Source of the DNA: Pseudomonas sp. BN411
GTDB lineage: Bacteria; Pseudomonadota; Gammaproteobacteria; Pseudomonadales; Pseudomonadaceae
Reading direction: 5' to 3'
DNA: 64,000 bases
Assembly: GCF_029871235.1 (NCBI RefSeq)
Contig: NZ_SSOM01000073.1
Coordinates: forward strand, 186,001-250,000
Notes under the pieces: model-generated
What the model was told of the DNA's origin: nothing
The model's input: only the letters and a program-made list of their open reading frames with translations
Databases searched by the model: none
Program-made: the position numbers and the translations under genes
In this document: piece after piece, positions 47,518-60,266 of the stretch
How positions within the stretch are numbered: position 1 is the first letter of the stretch
Layout: each line of letters opens with the position of its first letter

Positions 47518-47542
47518 CTGTTTCGATCCCCGAGAGGTTTGC

Positions 47543-49162
47543 GTGGCCCATCCCGCCCAGCGTCGCTGGTATCCCATCAGCTTTGCCGTCGCCTTCCTGG
47601 TTCTGCTGCCCCTGAGCGTTCTGCTGCTGTCCTGGGGGGAAGTGGATGGGGAAATCTGGTCCCACCTCTGGGAAACCCAGATGCCGCGCCTGCTGGGCAA
47701 TACCCTGGTGCTGGTCACCGGCGTGTCGGTTGGCGTGACCGTGATTGGCGTCAGCCTGGCCTGGCTTACCAGCCTCTGCGAATTCCCCGGCCGGCGCTGG
47801 CTGGATTGGGCGCTCATGCTGCCCTTCGCCGTGCCGGCCTATGTGCTGGCCTTTGTGTTCATTGGCCTGTTCGATTTCTCCGGCCCGGTGCAGACCCTGC
47901 TCCGCGAGTGGTTCGGCAGCGGCTTGCGGTTGCCGCGAGTGCGCTCGACAGGCGGGGTGATCACGGTGCTGGTGCTGGTTTTCTATCCCTACGTCTACCT
48001 GCTGGCCCGCGCCGCCTTCCTGGCTCAGGGCAAGGGGCTGATGGAAGCCGCCCGGGTTCTCGGACAATCGCCCTGGCAGGCGTTCTGGCGGGTCGCCCTG
48101 CCCATGGCGCGACCGGCCATTGGCGCCGGCCTGGCCTTGGCGGTCATGGAAACCCTGGCGGACTTCGGCGCCGTGGCGGTGTTCAACTTCGACACCTTCA
48201 CCACCGCCATCTACAAGACCTGGTACGGCTTCTTCAGCCTCTCCAGCGCCGCCCAGCTGGCCAGCCTGCTGCTGCTTGGCGTCTGCCTGGTGCTCTATGG
48301 CGAGCGCCGCGCCCGTGGCGCCAGCCGCCCGGCCAGCGAGCGGCCCCGCGGCAAGGCGCTTTACCACTTGCACGGGATCAAGGCCCTGGCGGCGACCTTC
48401 TGGTGCTCCCTGGTGTTCGCCTGTGCCTTTGTCATCCCAATGCTGCAGTTGCTGGTGTGGTTCTGGCAGCGTGGCCGCTTCGACCTCGACGAGCGCTATG
48501 CCGGCTTGATCCTGCACACCCTCTACCTCGGCGGCATGGCTGCGCTGCTCACCGTCTGTGTGGCGCTGCTGCTGGCCTTCTCCCGCCGCCTGGCGCCGGC
48601 CCGGCCGGTGCGCGCCGCAGTCGGCCTGGCCAATCTCGGCTATGCGCTGCCGGGTTCGGTGCTGGCGGTGTCTCTCATGCTTGCCTTCAGCTACCTCGAT
48701 AAGCATCTGGTGATCCCGCTGTCCGGCTGGCTCGGCGGTGCCGGCAAGCCGCTGCTGCTGGGCAGCCTCGGCGCGCTGCTGCTGGCCTACCTGGTGCGCT
48801 TCATGGCGGTGGCCTACGGCCCGCTGGAGAACGGTCTGGCGCGCATCCGCCCGTCGCTGCCGGAGGCTTCCCGCAGCCTTGGTGTCGGCGGCCCGGCGCT
48901 GTTCTTCCGCGTCTACCTGCCGCTGCTGGTGCCGGGCACCCTGAGCGCCGCGCTGTTGGTGTTCGTCGACGTCCTCAAGGAAATGCCCGCCACCCTGCTG
49001 ATGCGTCCCTTCGGCTGGGACACCCTGGCCGTGCGCATCTTCGAAATGACCAGCGAAGGGGAATGGGCCCGCGCCGCATTGCCCGCCCTGACTCTGGTGC
49101 TGGTCGGCCTGCTGCCGGTGATCGGCTTGATACGCCGTTCGGCACGACGGATCGGCCACTGA
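47543..49162 (+). CDS. fbpB: Ferric iron ABC transporter permease (FbpB/HitB)
   Basis: 539 aa, about twelve hydrophobic helices arranged as two fused permease halves. Each half has an EAA loop: EAARVLGQSPWQAFWRVALP and EASRSLGVGGPALFFRVYLP. This is the FbpB/HitB/SfuB type. The start codon is GTG with GAGAGG upstream. No fbpC ATPase gene follows, so the ATPase must be encoded elsewhere, which I recall as the case for hitAB in P. aeruginosa. Confidence 0.94.
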   Translation: MAHPAQRRWYPISFAVAFLVLLPLSVLLLSWGEVDGEIWSHLWETQMPRLLGNTLVLVTGVSVGVTVIGVSLAWLTSLCEFPGRRWLDWALMLPFAVPAYVLAFVFIGLFDFSGPVQTLLREWFGSGLRLPRVRSTGGVITVLVLVFYPYVYLLARAAFLAQGKGLMEAARVLGQSPWQAFWRVALPMARPAIGAGLALAVMETLADFGAVAVFNFDTFTTAIYKTWYGFFSLSSAAQLASLLLLGVCLVLYGERRARGASRPASERPRGKALYHLHGIKALAATFWCSLVFACAFVIPMLQLLVWFWQRGRFDLDERYAGLILHTLYLGGMAALLTVCVALLLAFSRRLAPARPVRAAVGLANLGYALPGSVLAVSLMLAFSYLDKHLVIPLSGWLGGAGKPLLLGSLGALLLAYLVRFMAVAYGPLENGLARIRPSLPEASRSLGVGGPALFFRVYLPLLVPGTLSAALLVFVDVLKEMPATLLMRPFGWDTLAVRIFEMTSEGEWARAALPALTLVLVGLLPVIGLIRRSARRIGH

Positions 49163-49281
49163 ACGCGGTGGGACAAGGGTCGGCCAGTCCGGAGCGGGCA
49201 GGACGCGATGGCAATTTGCTAATACGCGACCACACTTTTTGCTGACTGCCAGCCGGAGTGTCCAGTGCCCGACCTTGCGGC

Positions 49282-49287
49282 TACAAT
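49282..49287 (+). promoter_or_regulatory. Candidate -10 box for gcvT
   Basis: TACAAT, with a poor -35 (TGTCCA) 17 bases upstream. The 218-base leader region has no recognisable glycine riboswitch. Confidence 0.35.
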
Positions 49288-49380
49288 GCGCGCCATTCGT
49301 TGCGGCCCCCCAGCTGCGGCAGCGGATGATCCCGCGCCCAAGGCCCGCCGCATCCTCGCCAAGCCCGGAAGGAGAAACCC

Positions 49381-50463
49381 ATGGGACAGCGCACTCCATT
49401 GCACGACCAGCACCTGGCGCTGGGAGCCAAGATGGTCGATTTCGGCGGCTGGGACATGCCGCTGCACTACGGCTCCCAGGTTGAGGAGCATCACCAGGTG
49501 CGTCGCGATTGCGGCGTCTTCGATGTCTCCCACATGACGGTGGTGGACGTGTCCGGTGCCCAGGCCAAGGCTTGGCTCCAGTACCTGCTGGCCAACGATG
49601 TCGAGCGCCTGCAAACCTCCGGCAAGGCTCTCTACAGTGCCATGCTCAATGAGCAGGGCGGGGTGATCGACGACCTGATCGTCTACCTCACCGGCTTCGG
49701 CTATCGCCTGGTGGTCAACGCCGCCACCCGCGACAAGGACCTGGCCTGGATGCAGGCCAGCAGCCAGGGTTTCGACGTCAAGCTCGACGAACGTGCTGAC
49801 CTCGCCGTGCTGGCCATCCAGGGCCCCAGCGCCCGCACCAAGGTGGCCGAGCTGGTGAGCACCGAGCGCGCGGCGCTGATCCACGAACTGAAACCTTTCC
49901 AGGGCCTGCCTGAAGGCGACTGGTTCGTCGCCCGCACCGGTTACACCGGCGAAGACGGCCTGGAAATCATGCTCCCCGCCGATCAGGCCGCCAGCTTCTT
50001 CAACGAACTGGTGGGCGCCGGCATCGCCCCCATTGGCCTCGGTGCCCGCGACACCCTGCGCCTGGAGGCCGGCATGAACCTCTACGGCCAGGACATGAGC
50101 GAAGAGGCCTCTCCGCTGGTGTCCAACATGGCCTGGACCGTTGCCTGGGAACCCGAATCCCGTGACTTCATCGGCCGTCAGGCCCTCGAAGCAGAACGCG
50201 CCGCCGGCGTGGCCAGCAAGCTGGTCGGCCTGGTGCTGGAAGAGCGCGGTGTGCTGCGTGCCCACCAGGTGGTACGGGTAGAGGGCGTGGGCGAGGGCGA
50301 GATCACCAGCGGCAGCTTCTCCCCGACCCTGAACAAATCCATCGCCATGGCGCGGCTGCCGATGGCCGCCGGCGAGCGTGCCGAAGTGGAAATCCGCGGC
50401 AAGTGGTTCCCGGTACGCATCGTGCGACCGAACTTCGTGCGCAATGGCAAAGCCTTGATCTAA
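49381..50463 (+). CDS. gcvT: Glycine cleavage system T protein (aminomethyltransferase)
   Basis: 360 aa. It begins [27 protein letters not shown] and contains the tetrahydrofolate-binding Asp region [22 protein letters not shown] and [18 protein letters not shown]. It transfers the aminomethyl methylene from the H-protein lipoyl arm to THF, releasing ammonia. A GGAAGGAG ribosome site lies eight bases before the ATG. First gene of gcvT-gcvH-gcvP. Confidence 0.96.
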   Translation: MGQRTPLHDQHLALGAKMVDFGGWDMPLHYGSQVEEHHQVRRDCGVFDVSHMTVVDVSGAQAKAWLQYLLANDVERLQTSGKALYSAMLNEQGGVIDDLIVYLTGFGYRLVVNAATRDKDLAWMQASSQGFDVKLDERADLAVLAIQGPSARTKVAELVSTERAALIHELKPFQGLPEGDWFVARTGYTGEDGLEIMLPADQAASFFNELVGAGIAPIGLGARDTLRLEAGMNLYGQDMSEEASPLVSNMAWTVAWEPESRDFIGRQALEAERAAGVASKLVGLVLEERGVLRAHQVVRVEGVGEGEITSGSFSPTLNKSIAMARLPMAAGERAEVEIRGKWFPVRIVRPNFVRNGKALI

Positions 50464-50506
50464 ATTTGCAGGCGGGCCATCCGCCACAGTCTCTGAGGAA
50501 TTCGAC

Positions 50507-50896
50507 ATGAGCAACATCCCCGCTGAACTGCGTTACGCCCCCAGCCACGAGTGGGCCCGTCTGGAAGCCGATGGCAGCGTTACCGTGGGCATCACCGACC
50601 ATGCCCAGGAAGCCCTGGGCGACGTGGTATTCGTCGAGCTGCCGGAAGTCGGCAAGACCCTGGCCGCTGGTCAGGAAGCTGGCGTGGTGGAATCGGTGAA
50701 GGCCGCTTCCGACATCTACGCGCCGATCGGCGGTGAAGTGATCGCCGTGAACGAAGGCGTCAGCGATGCCCCCGAGAGCGTCAACAGCGATCCGTACGGC
50801 TCCTGGTTCTTCAAGCTCAAGCCGAGCAACGTCGCCGAGCTGGACAAACTGCTCGATGCCGCCGCCTACAAGGCAGCCGCCGACGCCGATAGCTGA
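50507..50896 (+). CDS. gcvH: Glycine cleavage system H protein
   Basis: 129 aa, standard length. The lipoylated lysine is Lys65 in the motif [12 protein letters not shown]. It shuttles the aminomethyl group between P, T and L proteins. It follows gcvT after 43 bases with a TGAGGA ribosome site. A strong terminator hairpin comes after its stop, before gcvP. Confidence 0.97.
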   Translation: MSNIPAELRYAPSHEWARLEADGSVTVGITDHAQEALGDVVFVELPEVGKTLAAGQEAGVVESVKAASDIYAPIGGEVIAVNEGVSDAPESVNSDPYGSWFFKLKPSNVAELDKLLDAAAYKAAADADS

Positions 50897-50913
50897 TTCA
50901 CCCGCTATCCTTC

Positions 50914-50947
50914 AAAAAGCCTCGCTAGTCGAGGCTTTTTGTTTTTT
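50914..50947 (+). terminator. Terminator between gcvH and gcvP
   Basis: Eleven-pair stem AAAAAGCCTCG/CGAGGCTTTTT with a five-base loop and a long T-run (GTTTTTTG). A textbook intrinsic terminator inside the gcv gene set. Confidence 0.88.
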
Positions 50948-50973
50948 GATGCGGCCAAACGAGGTTCTGTCCC

Positions 50974-53850
<2,877 letters not shown>

Positions 53851-53853
53851 GGG

Positions 53854-53952
53854 GTAGGAGCGAGCTTGCTCGCGAAACACCACCATTCGCCAGCAAGCTG
53901 GCTCCTACATCTGGGCCTTGCCTATCCCTGTGGGAGCGAGCTTGCTCGCGAA
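53854..53952. repeat. REP cluster (three REP units, two forming an inverted pair)
   Basis: GTAGGAGCGAGCTTGCTCGCGAA at 53854-53876 is followed by its inverted relative ATTCGCCAGCAAGCTGGCTCCTAC (53885-53908). A third, forward unit GTGGGAGCGAGCTTGCTCGCGAA lies at 53930-53952. The first two form a REPIN-like pair. It fills the gap between gcvP and the convergent DUF2388 gene. Confidence 0.9.
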
Positions 53953-53968
53953 AGACCCGCGCGAAGCT

Positions 53969-54277
53969 TCACTCCTCGGTGGTGAGGATCGCGTTGGCCA
54001 GTTCGGCGTCGCTGGCTTTGAGGTCGGGGTGTTCGCTGCGAATGCGCTGCAGTGCGGCCTCCAGGTAAGGGCCGCGGATTTCCCCGCCGCTGGCGACGTA
54101 GCTGCTGGCGTCGTCGCGGGCCGCGACTATCAGCTTGTCGTCCTTGAAGGTGAGGTAGGTGGAAGCGGTCGTGGCGCCGGACGAAATGATGTCTCGCCAG
54201 AAATCGCTGTCTGCCATGGCTGAACCGAAAGGCACGGCGATCAGGGCGAAGGCGGCTGCATAGAGGCGGGTGCGCAT
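53969..54277 (-). CDS. DUF2388 (TIGR02448) family periplasmic protein
   Basis: 102 aa. Signal peptide of about 22 residues ending SAMA; the mature 80-residue domain contains KDDKLIVAARDDASSYVASGGEIRGPYLEAAL, the pattern of the Pseudomonas-specific DUF2388/TIGR02448 family. Function unknown. It is convergent with gcvP across the REP cluster. The 157 bases upstream to the cytochrome gene contain no gene I can support. Confidence 0.88.
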   Translation of the reverse strand: MRTRLYAAAFALIAVPFGSAMADSDFWRDIISSGATTASTYLTFKDDKLIVAARDDASSYVASGGEIRGPYLEAALQRIRSEHPDLKASDAELANAILTTEE

Positions 54278-54434
54278 AGGCTGTTACTCCGTTCTCGGGT
54301 GGGCCTGAAACATCAGATTCGGCCGCCAGTGACGTAGTTCAACCTCGCTGCCCACCGGTCACGGGGACGGGTAGGGTACGCCGCGCGCACCAGCGTCAGG
54401 CGGCGCAAGGATCGTTCCCAGGGACGAGCTCCGA

Positions 54435-56741
54435 CTACTCCCGCCTCAGCGCCGGGTCGTCCGGGTTCTGCTGCTCCAGTTCCGCCAGCAGCGCCTGGAC
54501 CTTCTGGATCTGCCCGGCTTCGCGCCAGTAGTTGATCAGTGCCAGGCGCGCCTCGCGGTTGGCGGCGTCGTGTTCCAGCAGTTCCTCCAGTCGATGGCAG
54601 GCCGTCTCCAACTGGCCGCTGTCGTGCAGGGCCACGGCGTAGACGTAGTCGTACTGGCTGTTCTGCGGCTCCAGGCGGACGGCTTCGGCAAAGGCCTTGA
54701 GCGCCGCCGGCAGATCGCCCTTGCGCACCAGCATCAGCCCGTTGGCGTGCTGCAGCAGGGCGGACTGGGGATGTTCCTTGAGACCCCGGTCGAGCAGGGC
54801 TCGGCCTTCCTCCCAACGGAAGTTGCCATCCAGCCATTGCACCAGGGCGACCAGGGCTGGCAGGAATTCCGGATCACGCTGCAGCGCTGTGCGCAGGCGC
54901 GACTCCACGGCGTCGCTGCGCCCGTTGGCTTGATAGAGCATTGCCAGGTTGAGGTTGGCCTCGGCGCGCTCCTGCAGGTTGAGTTGCACGGCCTCGTATT
55001 CGGCGATGGCCTTGTCCCAGGCTTTCTCGTAATTGCCTAGGCCTGTGACGCGCAGCCCCAGCAGCTCATAGGCGGCGGTGATGCGTACGCCACGCACCGG
55101 GTCGGTGAGCAGCGGTGCCAGCAGATTGCGGCGCTGCTCCGGCGGCACCAGGGCCGCAACCGCACGGATCGCCGCCAGGCGCACTTGCGGTGCGGGGTGG
55201 GTCAAGTCCCGTGCGGCGGCCTTGAGCGCCCGTTCGCTGGGATAGGTCGGCAGCTCCGCCAGCAGGGTGGCGCGGCGAATGGCCGGCAGCTCGCGGACTT
55301 CCAGTTGCTGGTAGAGCGCCCGAGAGGCGCCCGGACGGCCATTGCGAATCAGCCACAGGCTTTCGTCATAGCGGGGCCCGTCGGCCTTGGCTTCGCCGTA
55401 CCAGAGGCGGAACTGCTCGGCGACCGTGTCACCCGGCTTGTCGCGGTGGCAGCCGAGGCAGGCATCCGAGGTACCCAGGCGCAGGGCGCGCGGCGGGTTG
55501 GGCAGGGTGAAGCCGTGGTCGTGGCGATAGTCGTTGACCATGAACAGCTTGCCCGGCATGTGGCAATCCACGCATTGCGAGCCGGCCCGTCCCTGGGCGT
55601 GATGGTGATGCTCGGGGCTGTCGTAGTTCTTCGCCTTCAGCCCCTTGCCGTCGATCCCCGCGACGCCGGTCTTGCCCGCCGGGTTGTGGCACTGCAGGCA
55701 GAGGCCGTTGCCCGTCACCTTGAGCGCCGTGCTGTGAGGGTTGTGGCAGGTGCTGCAACGCAGGCCCTTGGCAAACATCCGGCTCTGGGCGAAGGATCCG
55801 TACTCGAACACCTCGTCCTTGATCTTGCCGTCCAGTTCGTAGAGTTCACGGGTCAGCGCGCTGGGCAGGTAGTCGTCCATCAGGCGGCTTTCCTGGTGGT
55901 AGCCGTCGTCCAGCGGTGCGCGGCGCGAATGGCAGCGGGCGCAAGTTTCCACGGCCTTGATCTTGTTGGTTCGGCCAAGGTCGATGGCGAAGCCGGCGTT
56001 CGCCGCATCGAGCTTCTTCGCCGCCCAGTCGAGATGGCGGGAGGCCGGGCCATGGCAGGCCTGGCAGCCGACGCCCAGGCTGTTCCACTGGCTGGAGAAG
56101 CGATCAGCGACCGGGTCGTAGTTACGTTTGAAGCCCGTGGTGTGGCATTCCACGCACATGAAGTTGGCGTTCTGCTGTGGGCGGCTCCAGTGCAGGGGAT
56201 TCCGGAAGTCCGCGCCCTGTCCGGGGTAGAGGTGGAACCAGGCGCGCTTGTCCACGTCCCAGGCCACGCCAAGGGCTTGCAGGCGTCCGCCCGGAACCTC
56301 GATCAGGTACTGCTGCAGCGGCGCAACGCCAAAGGCGTAGGCAACGCGGAAATCGGCTGGGTTACCGTCGGCGCCGGGGGTGTTGACCCAGAAGCCGCCG
56401 TCCTTGCGAAAGAAGCGGGTCGTCTCGCCTTCGCCCTGGAAGGTGATGTCATTGAAGTCGCCCAGCACGCTGGCGTCGGTGGCTTCCTGCATCGCCAGTT
56501 GGTGGTGGCTGCCCCGCCAGTCGTTCGCCTGCTGGGCATGGCAACCGGCGCACTGGCCTTCGTCCACCATGCTCGCGGACTGGATACCAGCTTGGGATGG
56601 GAGCTTGCCCGGCAGGGCACCGCTGCCGCCCTTGAGGTACAGCCAGACACCCAGTCCGATCAACAGCAGCAGGGCTGCCAGGACCGGATAGACAGGGCGC
56701 CGGACAGACTTGGGTGGGGCGATCTTGTGGTGCTTCGACAT
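54435..56741 (-). CDS. Octaheme c-type cytochrome with HEAT and TPR repeats
   Basis: 768 aa. An N-terminal membrane anchor (PVLAALLLLIGLGVWLYL, residues 18-36) is followed by a periplasmic region with eight CxxCH heme sites in residues 64-430: CAGCH, CVECH, CQACH, CARCH, CSTCH, CLQCH, CVDCH and CLGCH. HEAT-like repeats (about 470-575) and TPR repeats (about 575-760) form the C-terminal half. The heme part resembles the cytochrome c554/NrfA-related multiheme group. Function is unknown; redox chemistry with a protein-protein scaffold is likely. No maturation, quinol-oxidising or reductase genes are adjacent. Confidence 0.88.
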   Translation of the reverse strand: MSKHHKIAPPKSVRRPVYPVLAALLLLIGLGVWLYLKGGSGALPGKLPSQAGIQSASMVDEGQCAGCHAQQANDWRGSHHQLAMQEATDASVLGDFNDITFQGEGETTRFFRKDGGFWVNTPGADGNPADFRVAYAFGVAPLQQYLIEVPGGRLQALGVAWDVDKRAWFHLYPGQGADFRNPLHWSRPQQNANFMCVECHTTGFKRNYDPVADRFSSQWNSLGVGCQACHGPASRHLDWAAKKLDAANAGFAIDLGRTNKIKAVETCARCHSRRAPLDDGYHQESRLMDDYLPSALTRELYELDGKIKDEVFEYGSFAQSRMFAKGLRCSTCHNPHSTALKVTGNGLCLQCHNPAGKTGVAGIDGKGLKAKNYDSPEHHHHAQGRAGSQCVDCHMPGKLFMVNDYRHDHGFTLPNPPRALRLGTSDACLGCHRDKPGDTVAEQFRLWYGEAKADGPRYDESLWLIRNGRPGASRALYQQLEVRELPAIRRATLLAELPTYPSERALKAAARDLTHPAPQVRLAAIRAVAALVPPEQRRNLLAPLLTDPVRGVRITAAYELLGLRVTGLGNYEKAWDKAIAEYEAVQLNLQERAEANLNLAMLYQANGRSDAVESRLRTALQRDPEFLPALVALVQWLDGNFRWEEGRALLDRGLKEHPQSALLQHANGLMLVRKGDLPAALKAFAEAVRLEPQNSQYDYVYAVALHDSGQLETACHRLEELLEHDAANREARLALINYWREAGQIQKVQALLAELEQQNPDDPALRRE

Positions 56742-56939
56742 GCAGACATCCGCTGTACAGGCAAGCGTGCTTCACGGGCGTGCAGGTTCGATGAATGCCC
56801 CGGAGGCCGTCAAGGCTGCATGTCGATCCCGCTCAGCGATAGCGGACGCAGGTGCTGGGTGGCTGACATTTCGATACGCCCTTCGCGATCGCCAGGTTCG
56901 GCCTTGCAAGCCTAGCTGGCGATCAGCGGCGCGGGATGA

Positions 56940-57389
56940 TCAGACGGGTTCAACCTTGAGTAGCACGCCGTCCTGGCCGACGACACGCACCTGGCTACCG
57001 GCGGGCAGGTCTGGTCCGGACACCAGCCAGACGGAGTCGCCGGCGCGGATCTTGCCGCGACCGCCGCTGATGGCTTCATGCAAGGCGAATTCGCGGCCCA
57101 CGAACTCATAGCCGCGCCGGTTCAGGCCGGGTTGGTCGGAGACTTTCGCGGCGCTGCGCTGGCGACGCCACCAGAGCACGGCGGTGAGGATGGAGAGGAT
57201 GCCGAACAGCAGGAACTGGACGGCCCAGTGCAGCTCCGGGGCGATGAAGGTGATGACCCCGACGCCGGCCGCAGCCACGCCGATCCACAGCAGGTAGCCG
57301 CCGGCGCCGAAGACTTCGAGGATCAGCAGCAGGGTACCGAGGGCCAACCAGTCCCAGTAGGTCAGGTGCTGGAGGTAGTTCCACATCAT
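56940..57389 (-). CDS. NfeD-family membrane protein (YbbJ-like)
   Basis: 149 aa. Two or three hydrophobic helices at residues 10-75, then a soluble OB-fold domain with GYEFVGREFALHEAISGGRGKIRAGDS and a C-terminal LLKVEPV. NfeD proteins partner with SPFH/stomatin proteins encoded beside them; the short form without protease domain is NfeD1b/YbbJ. Its start is one base after the stop of the SPFH gene upstream, confirming the pair. The roughly 200 bases to the cytochrome gene hold no clear feature. Confidence 0.93.
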   Translation of the reverse strand: MMWNYLQHLTYWDWLALGTLLLILEVFGAGGYLLWIGVAAAGVGVITFIAPELHWAVQFLLFGILSILTAVLWWRRQRSAAKVSDQPGLNRRGYEFVGREFALHEAISGGRGKIRAGDSVWLVSGPDLPAGSQVRVVGQDGVLLKVEPV

Positions 57390-57390
57390 T

Positions 57391-58311
57391 TCAGCCCTTC
57401 TTGCCGTCGAAGGTGGCGCGGACGATTTCGCCGATGCCGCCCACGGCGCCGATCACCTGGCTGGCTTCCAGCGGCATCAGCACCACCTTGCTGTTGTTGG
57501 CGCTGGCCAACTTGCCCAGTGCCTCCACGTATTTCTGTGCGACGAAGTAGTTCACCGCCTGCACGTTGCCGTTGGCGATGGCTTCGGACACCACGCGGGT
57601 CGCCTCGGCTTCGGCCTGGGCGGCACGCTCGCGGGCCTCGGCTTCAAGGAAGGCGGCGGTACGCTCGCCTTCGGCCTTGAGGATCTGCGCCTGCTTCTCA
57701 CCCTCGGCAGTGAGGATTTCCGCCTGGCGCCGGCCTTCGGCTTCGAGGACCTGGGCGCGCTTCAGGCGCTCGGCTTTCATCTGGCTCGCCATGGCTTCCA
57801 CCAGGTCGGCCGGCGGCGTGATGTCCTTGATCTCGATACGGGTGACCTTGATGCCCCAGGGCGCGGTGGCTTCATCCACGGTGCGCAGCAGGCGCTCGTT
57901 GATCGCATCGCGCTGGCTGAGCATGGCGTCCAGCTCCATGGAGCCGAGCACGGTGCGGATGTTGGTCATCACCAGGTTGCGGATGGCGTGCTCCAGGTCG
58001 TTGACCTCGTAGGCCGCCTGGGCGGTGTTGATCACCTGGAAGAAGCACACGGCGTCGATGGTGACGATGGCGTTGTCGGCGCTGATGGCTTCCTGCGGGG
58101 GAATGTCCAGCACGCTTTCCATGACGTTGATCTTGCGGCCGATGCGGTCCATGACCGGCACGATGATGTTGAGGCCCGGTTTGAGCGTGTTGGTGTAGCG
58201 GCCGAAGCGCTCTACCGTCCACTCGAAGCCTTGCGGCACGACCTTGAAGCCCATGAAGACGATGGCGATCGCCAGGGCGACGAAGAGGATGACGACACTG
58301 CCGATTTCCAT
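57391..58311 (-). CDS. qmcA: SPFH/stomatin-like membrane protease-associated protein (QmcA-like)
   Basis: 306 aa, nearly the 305 residues of E. coli QmcA. N-terminal membrane helix (residues 4-25), SPFH domain ([36 protein letters not shown]), then a long Ala/Glu coiled coil with [20 protein letters not shown]-type repeats. Such proteins form large membrane rings linked to FtsH/HtpX-type quality control. The start at 58311 is chosen because the membrane helix begins immediately; an upstream extension is Gly-rich and unlike the family. Adjacent nfeD supports the call. Confidence 0.92.
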   Translation of the reverse strand: MEIGSVVILFVALAIAIVFMGFKVVPQGFEWTVERFGRYTNTLKPGLNIIVPVMDRIGRKINVMESVLDIPPQEAISADNAIVTIDAVCFFQVINTAQAAYEVNDLEHAIRNLVMTNIRTVLGSMELDAMLSQRDAINERLLRTVDEATAPWGIKVTRIEIKDITPPADLVEAMASQMKAERLKRAQVLEAEGRRQAEILTAEGEKQAQILKAEGERTAAFLEAEARERAAQAEAEATRVVSEAIANGNVQAVNYFVAQKYVEALGKLASANNSKVVLMPLEASQVIGAVGGIGEIVRATFDGKKG

Positions 58312-58378
58312 GGGATGTGCTCCTTTTGCTGGCTGTATCTCGGTGACTGGGGCCCCTCCGCCCCAGCCGCCAAGCATT

Positions 58379-60163
58379 TCATTTCTGCTCGCTTTGTGGC
58401 GTGACCCGCAGCACTTCTTCGATGGTCGTCAGGCCCGAGGCGACCTTTTGCGCGCCGGACAGGCGCAGGCTACGCATGCCTTCCTTGAAGGCTGCGCGGC
58501 GCAGGGCGATGAGATCGGTATCGGCGGTGATCAGCGGTTTGATGCCGTCGGACAGCAGCATGATCTCGTAGACCCCGGCGCGACCGCGGTAGCCGGTGTC
58601 GCGGCATTCGAGGCAGCCGACGGCATGGTGGGCGCCGGTGGGCAGCGGTGCGCTCCAGGGTTTGGTCAGGCCGGCCCAGTCGTCCTCGCGAAGCTCCATC
58701 GGCGCCTTGCAGTGCGGGCACAGGGTGCGCACCAGGCGCTGGGCCATGACCCCGAGCAGGGTGGCGCGCAGCAGGTAGTAGGGCACGCCCAGTTCCAACA
58801 GGCGGGTGATGGCGCTGGGGGCGTCGTTGGTGTGCAGGGTGGAGAGCACCAGGTGGCCGGTCAGCGCGGCCTGGATGGCCATTTCGGCGGTTTCCAGGTC
58901 GCGGATCTCGCCGACCATGATGATGTCCGGGTCCTGGCGCATCAGCGCGCGCACGCCGCTGGCGAAGGTCAGGTCGATGTTGTGCTGCACCTGCATCTGG
59001 TTGAAGGCGCCCTCGATCATCTCGATGGGGTCTTCGATGGTGCAGACGTTCACCTCGCTGGTGGCCAGCTGCTTGAGCGTGGTGTAGAGCGTGGTGGTCT
59101 TGCCCGAGCCGGTGGGGCCGGTGACCAGGATGATGCCGTTGGGCTGGTTGGTCATGCTCTGCCAGCGGCGCAGGTCGTCCTGGGAGAAGCCGAGCTGGTC
59201 GAAACTCTTCAGCAGCACTTCGGGGTCGAAGATCCGCATCACCATCTTCTCGCCAAAGGCGGTGGGCAGCGTCGACAGGCGCAGTTCCACCTCGCCGCCG
59301 TCCGGGGTCTTGGTCTTGACCCGGCCGTCCTGGGGTTTGCGCTTTTCCGCCACGTTCATGCGGCCGAGGCTCTTCAGGCGGCTGACCACCGCCATCGTCA
59401 CCTGCGGCGGGAATTGATAGACGGTGTGCAGTACGCCGTCGATACGGAAGCGCACGGTGCCCTGCTCGCGACGCGGTTCGATGTGGATATCACTGGCGCG
59501 TTGCTGGTAGGCGTACTGGAACAGCCAGTCGACGATGTTGACGATGTGCGCGTCGTTGGCGTCCGGCTCCTGCTCGTTGGAGCCGAGCTTGAGCAACTGC
59601 TCGAAGTTGCCGACGCCGCTGATCTTCTGGTCCACCGCACTGGCGCCGCTGACGGACTTGGCCAGGCGATAGAACTCCAGGGTGAACTTCTGGATGTCCC
59701 CCGGGTTGGCCACCACACGCTTGATCGGGCGCTTGAGCACGTGGGTAAGGTTGCTTTCCCAGCTCTGCACGAAGGGCTGGGCGCTGGCGATGGTCACCGC
59801 CTCGCTATCGACAGCCACGGCGAGGATCTTGTGGCGTTGGGCGAAGGCGTAGGACATCAACGGGGTGATGGCGGCAACGTCGATCTTCAGCGGGTCGATG
59901 CGCAGGTAGGGCTGGCCGGCAAGTTCGGCCAGCCAGTGGCTGAGGGTTTCCAGGTCCAGCTTCTTGCCGGGACGCTTGAGGTCGTCCACCTGCTGGCTGG
60001 CAAGAAACTCCAGGGGATGCTGCTGGTTGTTCACCGCGCTACGGCGAATGGCCAGGCAGTGTTCGGCCTGGTCCTGGCTCAGGCGGCCCTGGGCCACCAG
60101 TTCGCGCATCAGGTCGTTGAGGTCCAGCCAACGATCCTGGGCGGGTGAGGCAAAGGCGGACAT
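58379..60163 (-). CDS. GspE/PulE/PilB-type secretion ATPase
   Basis: 594 aa. N-terminal MshEN-like region, then the hexameric ATPase core: Walker [11 protein letters not shown] (about residue 345), Walker B region [10 protein letters not shown] and the His box [10 protein letters not shown] zinc-binding C-terminal module has CPHC and CLEC pairs. It resembles type II secretion and type IV pilus assembly ATPases. No secretin, inner-membrane platform or pseudopilin genes are near, so it is an orphan here. I recall an equivalent orphan secretion-pathway ATPase gene at this site in P. aeruginosa. Confidence 0.92.
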   Translation of the reverse strand: MSAFASPAQDRWLDLNDLMRELVAQGRLSQDQAEHCLAIRRSAVNNQQHPLEFLASQQVDDLKRPGKKLDLETLSHWLAELAGQPYLRIDPLKIDVAAITPLMSYAFAQRHKILAVAVDSEAVTIASAQPFVQSWESNLTHVLKRPIKRVVANPGDIQKFTLEFYRLAKSVSGASAVDQKISGVGNFEQLLKLGSNEQEPDANDAHIVNIVDWLFQYAYQQRASDIHIEPRREQGTVRFRIDGVLHTVYQFPPQVTMAVVSRLKSLGRMNVAEKRKPQDGRVKTKTPDGGEVELRLSTLPTAFGEKMVMRIFDPEVLLKSFDQLGFSQDDLRRWQSMTNQPNGIILVTGPTGSGKTTTLYTTLKQLATSEVNVCTIEDPIEMIEGAFNQMQVQHNIDLTFASGVRALMRQDPDIIMVGEIRDLETAEMAIQAALTGHLVLSTLHTNDAPSAITRLLELGVPYYLLRATLLGVMAQRLVRTLCPHCKAPMELREDDWAGLTKPWSAPLPTGAHHAVGCLECRDTGYRGRAGVYEIMLLSDGIKPLITADTDLIALRRAAFKEGMRSLRLSGAQKVASGLTTIEEVLRVTPQSEQK

Positions 60164-60266
60164 GCATGCTCCTCGGTCACGCTGCTCAGTCTGGAAGAGT
60201 AGTCAATCGCTCTTCTCACGGGACGGCAAGCATGCCCGAATCGCAGGTTTTCGACTAAGTGCTGGA

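Noticed and set aside
49163-49380. Glycine riboswitch upstream of gcvT
   Set aside because: I looked for the conserved GGAGAG and CCGAAGG-type blocks and found neither; a covariance search would settle it.
47438-49399. 653-codon minus-strand frame opposite fbpB
   Set aside because: Gln/Gly/His-rich shadow of a membrane protein gene; no start signals.
55185-56915. 576-codon plus-strand frame opposite the octaheme cytochrome
   Set aside because: The minus strand carries eight CxxCH motifs, an anchor and repeats; the plus frame has none.
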